Source: Lomentospora prolificans
Taxonomy: Eukaryota; Ascomycota; Sordariomycetes; Microascales; Microascaceae
DNA length: 64,000 nt
Assembly (NCBI GenBank): GCA_029532625.1
Contig: JARFXM010000003.1
Location: 3,472,001-3,536,000 of the forward strand
Reading direction: 5' to 3'
Made by a program: the position numbers and the translations under genes. Of this stretch, positions 23,571 through 34,548 are shown one piece after another (position 1 is the stretch's first letter; the number at the start of each line of letters is the position of its first letter). A model generated the notes under the pieces. The model ran no database searches. It saw only the letters and a list, made by a program, of their open reading frames with translations, and was not told where the DNA came from.

Positions 23571-25194
23571 ATGGGTCTCTTGCAAGAATTGAACCTCAAG
23601 CCCGGCGTCATCTACGGCGATGACGTCCTCAAGGTATATTTTCCAACTCAGATTCAGCTGCATCTGAGCTCCGAGGCTGGTATTCAAAGCTGTTTTCCTG
23701 CCTAGATGGCTAACCTCCCTATGTTGGGCAGCTTTTCACTTATGCCAGGACTAAGGGCTTCGCCATCCCCGCCATCAACATCACTTCCAGCTCCACCGTG
23801 TGAGTATCTCAGTTCCTACTAATTCTCTTTTCTCTGCCGGTGGTCTTATGACATAGCTGACTTGCATCTGCGTTCGTGTAGTGTTGCCGCTCTCGAGGCC
23901 GCTAAGGAGTCCAAGTCCCCAATCATCCTCCAGGCTTCCCAGGGTGGTGCCGCCTTCTTCGCCGGCAAGTCCATCACCAACTCCGCCGAGAAGCAAGAGG
24001 CTTCCGTTGCTGGTGCCATTGCCGCTGCCCACTACATCCGATCCATTGCTCCCATTTACGGAGTCCCCGTCATCCTCCACACCGACCACTGCGCCAAGAA
24101 GCTCCTTCCCTGGCTCGATGGCATGCTCGATGAGGGTAAGTGAATTGGTCCAAACCGCCAAGGTATATCAGAGCTCGAGTCGGCTGCTAATGCATTCTTG
24201 CTCCCCTCCACTCCAGATGAGCGTTTCTTCAAGGAGCACGGTACCCCCCTTTTCAGCAGCCACATGATCGATCTCTCTGAAGAGGATGTTCAGTGGAACA
24301 TTGACACCACCGCTAAGTATGCCCTCCAACCCAAATGATGCTGCCTATGAATTGAACTGACGAGACAACTCCGCAATAGGTACCTCAAGCGCGCTGCTCC
24401 CATGAAGCAGTGGCTCGAGATGGAGATCGGTAAGTGCAGCTTCTTGGGTGCCATAATGAGGATTCGCTAATCGTTAGCCTAGGTATCACCGGTGGTGAGG
24501 AGGATGGCGTCAACAACGAGGATGTCGACAACAACTCCCTCTACACTCAGCCCGAGGATATCTGGAAGGTCCACTCCACTCTTGCTGCCATCTCTCCCTA
24601 CTTTTCCATTGCCGCCGGTTTTGGTAACGTTCACGGTGTCTACAAGCCCGGTAACGTCAAGCTCCACCCCGAGCTGTAAGTTTATCAGATTCTTGACTGC
24701 CGCCTTGTCAAACCAAGTATTTAAGTAGAATTATGACTAACGGGCTGGGATATTGTAGTCTCGGCAAGCACCAGGCCTACGTCAAGGAGCAGCTCGGCAG
24801 CAAGGACGACAAGCCCACCTTCTTTGTCTTCCACGGTGGCTCCGGCTCTGCTGTCGAGGAGTTCCAGGTTGCCATCTCTCACGGCGTTGTCAAGGTCAAC
24901 ATCGATACCGATACTCAGTGGGCCTACCTGACTGGTGTCCGTGACTACGTCACAAAGAATATCGACTACCTCAAGACTCAAGTCGGCAACCCCGAAGGCG
25001 AGGACAAGCCCAACAAGAAGAAGTATGATCCTCGTGTCTGGGTAAGTAGCCGACAACTTGTTCACCTTAAGACCATTTGAACTGGGGATGTTTACTAATT
25101 ACGACGTGAATTTTAGATTCGTGAGGGTGAGAAGACTATGAAGGAGCGCGTCAAGGAAGCCCTCAAGGACTTCTTCGCTACTGATGTTTTGTAA
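23571..25194 (+). CDS. fba1: Fructose-bisphosphate aldolase, class II
   Basis: Eight exons, 23571-23633, 23732-23799, 23882-24135, 24217-24316, 24380-24429, 24483-24675, 24759-25041 and 25117-25194, encode 362 residues, the normal length for the zinc-dependent fungal enzyme. It cleaves fructose-1,6-bisphosphate to glyceraldehyde-3-phosphate and dihydroxyacetone phosphate in the cytosol, and works in reverse in gluconeogenesis. Landmarks are FAIPAINITSSSTVVAALEA, ILHTDHCAKKLLPWLDGM with the zinc/catalytic His and Asp, FGNVHGVYKPGNVKL with a zinc His, VFHGGSGS with a further His and phosphate contacts, and VKVNIDTDTQWA. All introns are 53-98 bases with GTRNGY donors. The second GTG at the exon 2 end was resolved by frame. 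Strong codon bias toward C-ending codons in the exons fits high expression. Confidence 0.96.
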
Positions 25195-27021
25195 AGGATT
25201 TTATTGGGAAGCATACATTTGGAGAAACGGTTACGAAGGCTTATACGGATCGGTTGCATGGATGATAGGGATCAATCCGGGCGACTACACCGGACGAAAG
25301 CCTCATGTCATCACTATCGATCTCGGAGATAGGAAATACCACCTAGACGATTTGGGAGACACGTTGTTTTCTTTCATTTAGCCCCAGTGCATGTGTGTCG
25401 TTGTGTGTAATATGAGTGCAGTGGGGTTCGGACCCGCTCCGAATCCCGTCAGTGATGGGCAGTGCCAGAGAATTGAAGACCCTCATCGCTTTCAGCGCAG
25501 TTCTGGGGTTCTATACATGCCTATGGAGATCCGCATTGTGATTGTGGATTGCGCTAGCTGTCCTTACACCAGGACTTTGATTGCTTAGCCGGCCATTATC
25601 ACCGACAGTGTCCTAGTCCAGGTGAAGCCTCCGTGACAGCTTCCACGCGCGACGCGGCTGGTGCCCAAAGACTTGCTTGAAGACGCCTAGTATCTCGGCT
25701 GAGCGACTACAAACTCTAATACGTAGCCAGCCAGCGAGAGGGCGTCATGCCTGGCTCGGAGCCGAGGGCTAGTAGTGCCTCATGCTGATAGAAAGCGAGG
25801 AGGAGGGTAGAAAGGGTGGATCCTCCAATCCCGGAGAGGGTAGAGGGTGGTCTGCTGCTATCACGAAACTGAGTCAATGCGAATTGATCGCTCCCTGCGC
25901 TATTCCTGCGCCCTTGACGTCTCTTCTGAGTTGCACCTTTGGCCGCTCTTGTATTTGTGCTCCTTGTAAATGCCCCTGCTCACACTTTCCCGCCTTTTAG
26001 CCATATTGCACCATTTCGCCGTTGTATTTCTCACGTTCCGCTGGCTCTTTCCTCACCTGAGAACTTGGAACCTCCATGGCTGGCGGCACGTGCCAGCTGT
26101 GGCTTCCATATTCGTAAACGTGGCGTATTCATAATTCAAATACCTTCGTATGAGGCCTGGGATCTACAAATACGCCAGGCCGTTTCGTCCACCTGCTCCT
26201 TCCTCCACAGCCCGGATTAAAATCGAATGGCCGATACGCTCAAACGCCGGTCGACGTCTCCAAAGGGCCGAAACTAGCGAAAAGGACGTGGCAGATGTCA
26301 GGTATTCAATGTTGTGGGGAAGCAAGGCATCTCTTTTCCGAATCCGACGCTGGCGTGGCCTGCCTGGCTGCGGGCTGTTAAGCTCCATTTAAAAGCATCA
26401 CCTCACTTCCAGCCACCACACACCACATGCTAGCCACTCACGGCCAACCTTGCGGATTGTCAATCACTCCTCGCCCGACACGACACTTCAGCATTTTAAC
26501 ACCTCGCCTTCCCTTAGACCTGACAAGCGTTTTGAGTTCCTGTCTTTCCTACGTCGAATTTTAATCCATTCCCCTACAACATATGAATCTCTTGCTACCT
26601 TTGACGAATCCTACCTCTGGTCACCAGCGCTCTTTTGTCAGTTGAAGTCGCGTGGCCAAGACTGCACTGGGCTTACGACAAGCTTCCCCCCCCTCCCCGG
26701 ATCCGACGGGAGCTGGCTAGGTCGGCAGTGGTTCGAGACGACCCCATGTCTAGAACCATCGTTGAGGAGTTAATTCTCAGTCAATTACTGCCAGTGTTTG
26801 GCGTAGAATTTGCCCTTCCTTTAATCACACATTAACTCTTGATTACGACGACGCAACATATTTGACTGAAACCGCCTGCGACGAGTCCTCACTAGTCATC
26901 GTCCATCTCTTTCCACCCCGCAAGCGCAAATCACAAGCGATAGTACCCATTCCAGAAGCGCCCAACATAAAGAGTGTAGCCGTCCAAAGCATCGTCTTAA
27001 ACTACCTACAAGCCACCCAAG
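25195..27021. other. Intergenic region and long pyrimidine-rich leader
   Basis: About 1.8 kb lies between the aldolase stop and the small membrane protein. From about 26400 the plus strand becomes rich in CT and CCA, like a promoter and leader. A frame open at 26635-26835 reads plausible protein but has no suitable ATG and no homology I recognise. No gene is called. Confidence 0.5.
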
Positions 27022-27582
27022 ATGGCCTCGGATGGCGACGACAACGATAGCGCCTGGAACAGCACACCCTACACATGGATTATTACTCCTCTTATCCTAT
27101 TCGTCCTTATTGCCATCTGCGCAAGTGTTATACAAGTTCGCCGTCGTCGCGCGGCACGTCGCTTTGCCGAAGCTCCCGTGCGCCGTCTAGACCGTAATGG
27201 ACAGTGGATATCGGGGCCGGGCCGCGGGAGGGGCGAGGCGTCGACTCAGCCTCGGGCGAGGACAGACCTCGAGGCAGGGCCCGACGATTACATATCACCC
27301 CGTCCTGGTAGAGCAAGGAGATGGATCGGTATCAGGACGCCCGCCGAAAGGGCAGAGATCGAAGGACTGAACGAATTGGGCGAAGCCCCTCCGCCGTACG
27401 AGCCACCTCTGAAGAAGGATGACGACGTCGAGCTGCAGAATATGAGGAGAGATGACGAGGAAGAATGCACGGGGACAAGTGACACACCCGTAGCGAGACC
27501 GCCAGAATACGATGTAGCGCAGCAGGGAAACCGCCAGGATAACGTGCGGCCACCGCCTCCAGCCCTGACGCGGTTTGCTTAG
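27022..27582 (+). CDS. Small single-pass membrane protein with two PPxY motifs
   Basis: One exon encodes 186 residues; the ATG at 27022 has the context CCAAGATGG. Residues about 17-39 (YTWIITPLILFVLIAICASV) form one membrane segment, immediately followed by RRRRAARR, a stop-transfer signal that puts the long C-terminal tail in the cytosol (positive-inside rule). The tail is hydrophilic and carries APPPYEPP and RPPEYD, two PPxY motifs of the kind bound by WW domains of Rsp5/NEDD4-type ubiquitin ligases. This architecture (short lumenal N-terminus, one membrane span, PPxY tail) is shared with yeast Rcr1/Rcr2 and other Rsp5 adaptors, though I see no direct sequence identity. Adaptor function is inference. 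The gene converges on the nucleoporin gene. Confidence 0.82.
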   Translation: MASDGDDNDSAWNSTPYTWIITPLILFVLIAICASVIQVRRRRAARRFAEAPVRRLDRNGQWISGPGRGRGEASTQPRARTDLEAGPDDYISPRPGRARRWIGIRTPAERAEIEGLNELGEAPPPYEPPLKKDDDVELQNMRRDDEEECTGTSDTPVARPPEYDVAQQGNRQDNVRPPPPALTRFA

Positions 27583-28763
27583 AATACGGGAACTGGGAGT
27601 TCGATGGATTCCAGGTGCATTGCGGGTGAACAGCCTGTTCGTTTTGGTATCAGGCAATCAATGGGATCGAGAAGGCTAACGGGATTTCTTTGGCTCCTCA
27701 AATTTACGGATGAATTATTTGTATTACTGTCACGACTTGTTATCACACACTACTTGTACTGAGCGATTTTCTTTCCATTCGGGAGGGAGGCCTTGACCCG
27801 GCGTTATATATATATATATATATTTTTGATGTTCGAATTTGGATACTTCGAACGAACAAGACCGGCCCTAGGCTAGACTATGAATTAGACGTTTTAATCT
27901 TCCAACTTCCAAAGCCGTCTATTTTGACCTGCCTCCCTCTTTTGATGTGCAAAACCCACAAGTGTCTGCGAGATTCGAACTCTCCAACAGGCCAGATGAC
28001 CAAATATCCCGCTGTCTCCTGTCCAGCCTTCGAGTTGGCCTGGTCGATGTGGTAGAGTATGAGGTTCTGCGAGGTATCAGCTATAGAAATATTGATTTAT
28101 GGGAAGTTAGATCCATTCAAATTCTCTTCTCATTCGGCCCCTCCTCACTGTGAACTGCGTCCCTCTGCGATCCTGCCTATCAACCCAATCCACTACAAGC
28201 CGCGGCTTGAGCATGATATATAACTTCTCACTTTCACACTCCCTAGAGGCACGCAGACTTAGGCCCAACAATGTTTGAACGTGAGGTCATGTATTAAAAT
28301 GAAATAGAAAGAAGGAACCAGAAGGAGAATCTAGATGAAGGTCGATTTAAACTACTAATAAGAAGGCGGCTTTTGAGGGGCGGTTGAAGGTGAAAATCTG
28401 AACAAAAACGAAAAACGCCGGTGCCATGTACTGTGCTAGTGTGGTGTGGGTTGGAAATGCTGGGGAATATGATGTGATGCGCATCGTGGAGTAAAAACAT
28501 AATGACCAAATACTTTTCGGGGGGTTGAGGTTTTTCCAGCTCTTGATGATCTCGAGCATGTTGTCGGTTCTCCGCTACTTGAGGGTGATGTGTATACTCT
28601 AACAGGAGAAAAGTGAATATAGACGAGGCGCGTCCACCGCGAAGGAAAATAAAAAACCAACTCCAAACGAGACATGTGGGTGAAGAGATAAAAAGAACCT
28701 CAAAGGCAGAAATAAAAAGGAGGGTGGGGAAGGAAAAGAAACACAAAAAGAAACGTCCCAACT
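27583..28763. other. Intergenic region between convergent genes
   Basis: This stretch contains the 3' ends of the PPxY membrane protein and of the nucleoporin. It has a TA dinucleotide tract at 27805 and an A-rich, purine-rich stretch at 28600-28750 on the plus strand. A tRNA-like B-box at 27969-27984 (minus) was examined and not accepted. Confidence 0.55.
27805..27822. repeat. (TA)9 microsatellite
   Basis: Nine uninterrupted TA units lie about 220 bases past the stop of the PPxY membrane protein, probably in or after its 3' untranslated region. Confidence 0.95.
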
Positions 28764-31700
28764 CTAATCCTTCTTATTTGCCGACTTATGCTCCTCAAGG
28801 GCATCTGCGAGACCCTTGGCGAGGTCCTTCGTCTTCACTTGCACCATCCAAGTCTCGAGACCGGATCCCGCGTCGTTGGACGTGGTAAGCTTAACATACT
28901 TCTCCTCCGCCTTGTAGTTGAAATCAGGTAATACCACACGGTTCAGGGCGACCTGACCGGTCGGTTCACGCCGCAGCAGTACTCGTACAACTCCTGTAGT
29001 CTTGTGCTTCAGGAGGCGAAGAGGCCCGACACCCTTAGTGGACCAAGGGCTCTTCGCCTTCTTCTCTTCACCGTCCTCGGAGTCACCCTTGCTGGGAGGC
29101 TCAAATTTCATAATTTTCGCTCGCACGTCGTATACCACTGCTTCGTCTTCCTCGCCGGGCCCTCCCTCCACCAGGTTGATTTGTTCTTGGGGTGCCTCCG
29201 TCTCTCCATCAGTGGCGGTTGCGGTAGCTGCAGTAGCAGTGGTATCAGCGGCAGCAGTAGTAGCACCAGTGCTACTTCCCGCGGTATCTGCGTCCGTTGT
29301 AGGCTCAGGAGTACCGGTAGCTGGAGTGGTGGCCAGGCTGGAAGCTCCTCCGAAGTTGAAGGGAGAATCTGGAGCGAGAAAGTATCTCGGGTTAGCACGG
29401 TCAGATTATCCCTGAGTGCCAAAACTGAACATACTAGTGCCGGTCGAGGATGCGCCGCCGGGAGGTGCCTGAAGCCCTGAGAACAAGGAGCCTGAAGATC
29501 CGTTGGCGTTACCCCCGAAAGGATTCTGTTGGCCCTGAGGCTGAGGCGTGGCGGCCGAGAAATTGAATGACGGTGCAGATGGCGCCGGGGAGTGGGTCTG
29601 ATTACCGCCGAACAAGGGAGCCTGAGGCGCAGGGGAGCCCATGCGTGCTCTGGCCTTGGATGCCGCAAAGTTTGGTTTCTTGATCGGGCGACCCGAAGGC
29701 GTGGTTGTAGCGCCGCCAGGGGTCCCATTAAAGGTGAAGGGATTTGCGCCGCCCTGGTTTCCGCTTGATGCGGCGGCTGGTGTAGGAGCAGTGTTATTAT
29801 TAGCGCCGCCAAAGGTGAACCCTCCATTCGACGCTGGCTGGCTTGGGGTACCTCCGAAATTGAATATGCTCCCGGCTGAGGGCGTAGCTGGCTTATTGTC
29901 CGACCCACTGGCGCCGAATTGGAAGCTCGGCCCTGAACTGCCCTGCGCACCGGGGTTAAAATTGAAGTTGATACCTCCGTTCGCAGGCGTTGTGCTTCCC
30001 CCGAAGAGCGATGGGGTACTGGTGGTAGTAGAAGCAGCAGCAGTGGCTCCGCCAAAGTTGAAGAGAGGAGCGCCGGCACCATTAGAGGGAGCGGCACTCT
30101 GGGATGCACCAAAGAGAGACGGAGTCGCCGTTGCGCCAAAAGGCTTCTTGACAGGAGACGGCTGGTCCTCTTGCATGGCATCGCCGAAGCCTCTCTTCCC
30201 CGGCGAAGGACCGTCTTGCTTCATGGGGCTACCAAAGAGGGCATTTCCGGGTGCTGTCTTATCAGGCTTGCTTGCCTTTGGCGTCTGACTGCCAATTGGA
30301 GCAGCAGTAGTAGATCCGAAGGAGAAGACTGGCGCAGCCGCCGGCTGCTGCGCTTGTGAGGCTCCAAACAAGTTGCTGGCACCTGAAGATGCACCAAAGA
30401 GGCTGCTGGGAGCGGGCTTCGCATCATTACCAAATAGGCTTGCCTTCGGGGGCTCGGCCGCGGTGGTACTAGAACCGCCGAAAGGGGACCTCGAGTCGGT
30501 CGCCGTAGATGCCGGCGCAGATCCGAACAGGCTGCTGCCTGCATTGGATGTTGCAGTGGCCGCGGCAGGCTCAGCCGGCTTCGAACCAAATAGGGTTGAT
30601 GACTGGAAGGACGGCGTAGGGGTTGCTGATTTCTGCGCCTCTGTCGTGAACATGTTGGCACCCTGATTCTTGCCGCCAAAGATGCTTGACTCTGGGGTGG
30701 AGCCAGCTTCAGGAGGCTTCGGAGCCTCTGAACTAGTGGTAGCATCCGTCTTCGTGGTCTCGGCGGCGGGTGGTTTGAATAATGACGTCGAAGAAGTTTG
30801 GTTTACGGCGTTAGATTTTGTCGATTCGAAGGCAGCGCCCAAGGTTTTGGTAGCTGGGCGGGAAATGTTTTCCTTGTCCGATTCACCACCTGACTTATCA
30901 GCCTCGCTAGCAGCCTGAGACTTTTCATCCGCCTTTGACGACTTGAGGGGGGCAAAGATGCTCGAGGCGGACTGGGCTGGTTTAGTAGCGAAGAGAGGGT
31001 TAGGGGGCGCGCTTGAGCTTCCGAAGAGAGAAGAACTCTGGCTTGGCTGAGGGGCAAACTTGAGAGGAGTATCTGGAGTCCAAGTCTTGTCCGCCGGTAG
31101 ACCCTTCGCAGCACTGGCAGTGGCCTGGGAAATAGCTGCATCAGGAGTGGGCTCCTTTTCAGGCTCATCATCGCCGTTGACACGAACGGGCTGGCCGTCG
31201 GAATCCTTGGTAACGCGATCGAAAAGGCTACGGCCTGGAGTGGATTCGCGGACTTCAGAGGCTGTGCTCGATGCGCCGGTGCCGAAGCCGTTAGTGCTAG
31301 GCGCGTTAGAAGTGAAGGGATTCGCCGCAATCTTAGAGCCAGGGGCGGAGACACCGCTGTCCTCTCCACCTTCTGATTCCGTCTCGCTTTCAGCGTCGGC
31401 GTCGAGACCACTATTCTTCGCAGAGCTGGCATCGGATAAATAGCCAAAGATGTTTCCAGACGGAGCACCTGGCTTGGTCTTGTCGAGGACTGAACGGGCT
31501 AAGCTATTGTCGACAGAAGAGGGGGCAAGAAGAGCCGGCTTGGCAGTAGCCGGTTTAGAAGTGGCCGGTGGTGCGGCGAACGTGCCCGGCTTTGAAGCGA
31601 TCTTCTCAAAGACAGACTTAGTAGCAGAGGAGGGAGCCTTCTTCGCAGACTGCTCATCCTCTCCGGGGGAGGCCTTGCGCTTAGTTCTATACGACGAATC

Positions 31701-32591
31701 CATCCGTTCGGAACCGGCTTCCTTCTCCGTCGCCCTTCTCTTGTTGCTCGTTGAATCTGTAGCCCTGTTTGCGCTGTGATCGAGATCGTCATCTGCCTTG
31801 CGCTTGTTCGTAGTCTTGGTAGGCTGCGCCTGGGCGTCAGGCTCCTCGCCATCATTCAGCCCATGTGCAGCCCTCCACTTTCGAAGTACATCCGCCGAGG
31901 GTCTAACATTCTTAAACTCGTAAAGGCCGTAGCGCAGCATAATAAGACTCCTGCTCTTCTCGAACTCTTTAGCAAAATTCATGACATTCAGCTTCCAGTC
32001 CTTCTTGGCGAAGATCTCGTCGGCGGCGTGCTTGAGACGTCGGAGATCGAGAATGCAGAAAAACTGGCGCCTTTGTAAATCGTTGAATTCTGTTGGGCAG
32101 AGGTGTGCAAGATACTGGTCGGCAAATACAGAGCCATGCTGGTCCATATCCTTGGGAATCTCCTTCATGAGAACAGCACCCGTGAGTTCGCGGGGAGGTG
32201 AAGGAATGACCATTTTGAAAAGTTCGGAGGAAGAAATTCCCGCCATCGTTCGACGGGGGGTGGCCTTCGTGGTGGAATCACGGAATATTTTCTTCGAGTC
32301 GGGGGTCGCGGCGGGCGCAAAAATCTTTCGACGAGTGTTGGTGGGAATGGACGGCTCAAATCGTGGACCCGTGCTAGGCCCGAGACTGGAGGTCTGGAAT
32401 ATGTTTCGAACGTCGTTGAAGTTGCTCTGGCTCATGGTGCTTGATGAAAACGAGTTGCTATTGAGGGGCTTGCGCAAAGATGATGCGCTTGGCGTCCCAA
32501 AGCGCTTGTTACCAACTAGGGGGGACTCGTAGGCGCGGTTCGCGAAGTTCACGGGCCGGTGAGCCTTGGGTGTACCGTTGGGTTTATCCAT
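28764..32591 (-). CDS. nup2: FG-repeat nucleoporin with C-terminal Ran-binding domain (Nup2 type)
   Basis: Two exons, 32591-29435 and 29368-28764, with a 66-base intron (GTATGT..CCAG), encode 1253 residues. The first ATG in frame, at 32591, starts MDKPNGTPKAHRPVNF. Residues about 115-260 form a conserved folded N-terminal region (for example LCPTEFNDLQRRQFFCILDL). Basic clusters such as NKRKADDD and SNKRRATEKE follow and could bind importin-alpha. The middle is Ser/Pro/Ala-rich with about 20 FG-type repeats (SLFGSS, FNFGG, FSFG, PLFGG). Residues about 1128-1248 are a Ran-binding domain with VYDVRAKIMKF, GVGPLRLLKHKTTG and VRVLLRRE. Such proteins sit at the nuclear basket and promote release of importin-alpha/cargo by RanGTP. 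The domain order matches fungal Nup2; assignment to Nup2 rather than another RanBD nucleoporin is likely but not proven. Confidence 0.92.
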
Positions 32592-33431
32592 GTTCAAAAC
32601 AGAGAAAATGAGAAGTGGTGGTTTTATCGAAAGATGAGGATGAGGATGCCGTGCGACTCGCGATGATGTTGCGACGATCGCGTCTCCAGGGCTTCGTCAA
32701 CAACGATGCCAATCGGGGTGTCCTCGAGGGCGGGCGTGATGGTGAAGGGGAGGGGAGACCCTCGGGAACCGATGAAATTCAATCACCTAGATGTACGGCA
32801 AGTGGCCAATAAGTTATTTAAAAATGTAAAGAGGGAATTAAGGGAGAGAAGGGAAGAAGGGAAAATTGAGATGAGTTTGGTGATGACGATGTGGTCGCGC
32901 ATCAATAACCTGAGGGAGCTTTTTTTTTTGTTGTGCTCGGGGGGAGCCGTGCTGGTGTGGTTTAGGCCAGACAAGGGGGAAGGGGATAAATATTTTTAAG
33001 CGGGTGGGCGCCTGGCGAGACAGTGATCATCTGGTGACGGCGCGCATAGGAGAGGAAGGTACAAGCAGTGCTTTCGCACATGGGACGATTGTTGTGACAT
33101 AATGGGGTACGGGTATCAGTACCACTCGAATGGATCTGGGGCTTTGCGAACCTGAGGCAATCATAGTCGAGAGCCCAGTATCTGTACCTCGCGGGTAACA
33201 GCTGGCCCCATGTGATACCTTAGACCCGAAGCTGGTCATAATTCCATCAATGTGGGGAGAATACAGTGCAGAGATCAATTGGCACAGACGAATTTATGCA
33301 TAGCTCCAGGTGTGTGGACACTGTCTCCAATCATATCCCAAGTTTTTTTCTTCACTTTCCAGTCCGCGTGTTCACACCACTCGCCAGGCTCCCGTTGAGT
33401 ACCTGCATCAGCATCCAAAAAGGTTGGTTTG
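32592..33431. other. Divergent promoter region of the nucleoporin and LETM1-like genes
   Basis: About 840 bases between two divergent starts. The stretch contains purine-rich tracts near 32820-32880 and a run of ten T at about 32921. No coding sequence was recognised. Confidence 0.55.
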
Positions 33432-34548
33432 ATGGAGGCCAGCCTGTGTCTGCGCGCCTTGCGCAGGACCCCCATTCAGGCGCGTTCGAGTTTCGTCCTC
33501 ACGCGTTACACGCTTCTATCGAAGACTCGTCAATTCTCGACCCGGGGCCCGGCGACAGCGACCGAGGTGGCCGACCTGACGGTCGAAGATGGTATCAACC
33601 CCCCCCGAACGACCCTCCCTCCTCCGCTCGATCTTCCTGTCCGGAAACCTGGCGACGGGACCTTCAGCCACCTTTTTAAACTCGGCAAGACATACGTCGG
33701 TTTTTATAAGGCTGGCCTCAAAAACGTATTTGTGAACCGAAAACTACTGAAGGGCAAAATCGAGGCTTTACCAGCAGGCGACCGCCCTTCCGCCTTTAAG
33801 CCCCATCATGTTCCTGGTACGTTTACGCGCGCCGATTGGGTACTTCTGTGGAGGGTCAGACATGATATGGCGCGCATTCCGATCTTCGCGCTTGTGATTC
33901 TCATATTCGAGGAGCTCACACCCCTCGTCGCGTATGCTTGTGAGGGTATCATGCCTTACACATGCCGGTTGCCCCAGCACCTCGAGAAGTCGAGGAAGAA
34001 GGCGATGGCTCGACGCAGATATGCTTTGGAGGAGCTCGACTGGAAGAATCCCAACGGCGTGTCCCAGGCGTCGGTAGCGCAATCCCACATATTGCGTAGT
34101 TTAAACTTGGTTAGCACCCTCTGGGATCGTGTAGGCTTGACACCTCCTGGGCTTTGGTACCTTAAAGGCCATCCTCGACTCGCGTTTCTGGATGGCGATG
34201 ACGTTCTGCTTCGTCAATCTGGTAAACTCAACAGACTAGCGGCAGACGAATTACTTTTAGCGTGTACTCAGCGCGGCATTGACCTGGAATCCTCTTTAGA
34301 CGAGGCCGACGATCGCAAGAAAGAGCACGAGAGGAGAAGGCTACTTGAACAGTGGTTGCGGCTAACGGATGCTCAACAACCTTCGGATAGAAGGCGACGT
34401 ATGGCTGTCCTGTTAATGACGAAGTGAGTCAAGCTGGATTGGGATTTCCCGGAACAATCTCGGTGCGGATAGTACTAACAAGGCTTGCCCAAGAGCTGAG
34501 AATTGGCCCAAGAAGCCCGACTTTGCACTCCCAGCGTGGGATATTTGA
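33432..34548 (+). CDS. Mitochondrial LETM1-domain-like membrane protein
   Basis: Two exons, 33432-34423 and 34494-34548, encode 348 residues. The N-terminus MEASLCLRALRRTPIQARSS is Arg-rich without acidic residues after position 3 and is followed by TRQFSTRG, as in mitochondrial presequences. Residues near 145-170 (RIPIFALVILIFEELTPLVAY) form an inner-membrane segment. The segment from RADWVLLWRVRHDMARIP to the Leu/Arg-rich C-terminal region resembles the ribosome-binding LETM1 domain. Yeast relatives Mdm38 and Ylh47 act in inner-membrane ion homeostasis and anchoring of mitoribosomes; a similar role is inferred. The exon 1 frame would stop after MTK at the TGA inside the GTGAGT donor. Splicing with a perfect TACTAAC branch site and CCCAAG acceptor instead adds AENWPKKPDFALPAWDI, which looks like a real protein end. 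The family call is moderately strong, since this is shorter than Mdm38. Confidence 0.85.

Noticed and set aside
27961..27990. tRNA-like B-box (AGTTCGAATCT on the minus strand) followed by a TTTT tract
   Set aside because: The T-stem has a mismatch, no complementary acceptor strand is found at the right distance, and no coherent D-arm and anticodon arm can be drawn. At most it is a tRNA relic.
29108..30181. 357-codon minus-strand open frame overlapping the nucleoporin
   Set aside because: Shadow of the FG-repeat frame on the same strand. The sequence is Arg/Leu/Pro-rich with no domain, while the true frame joins correctly to the Ran-binding exon.
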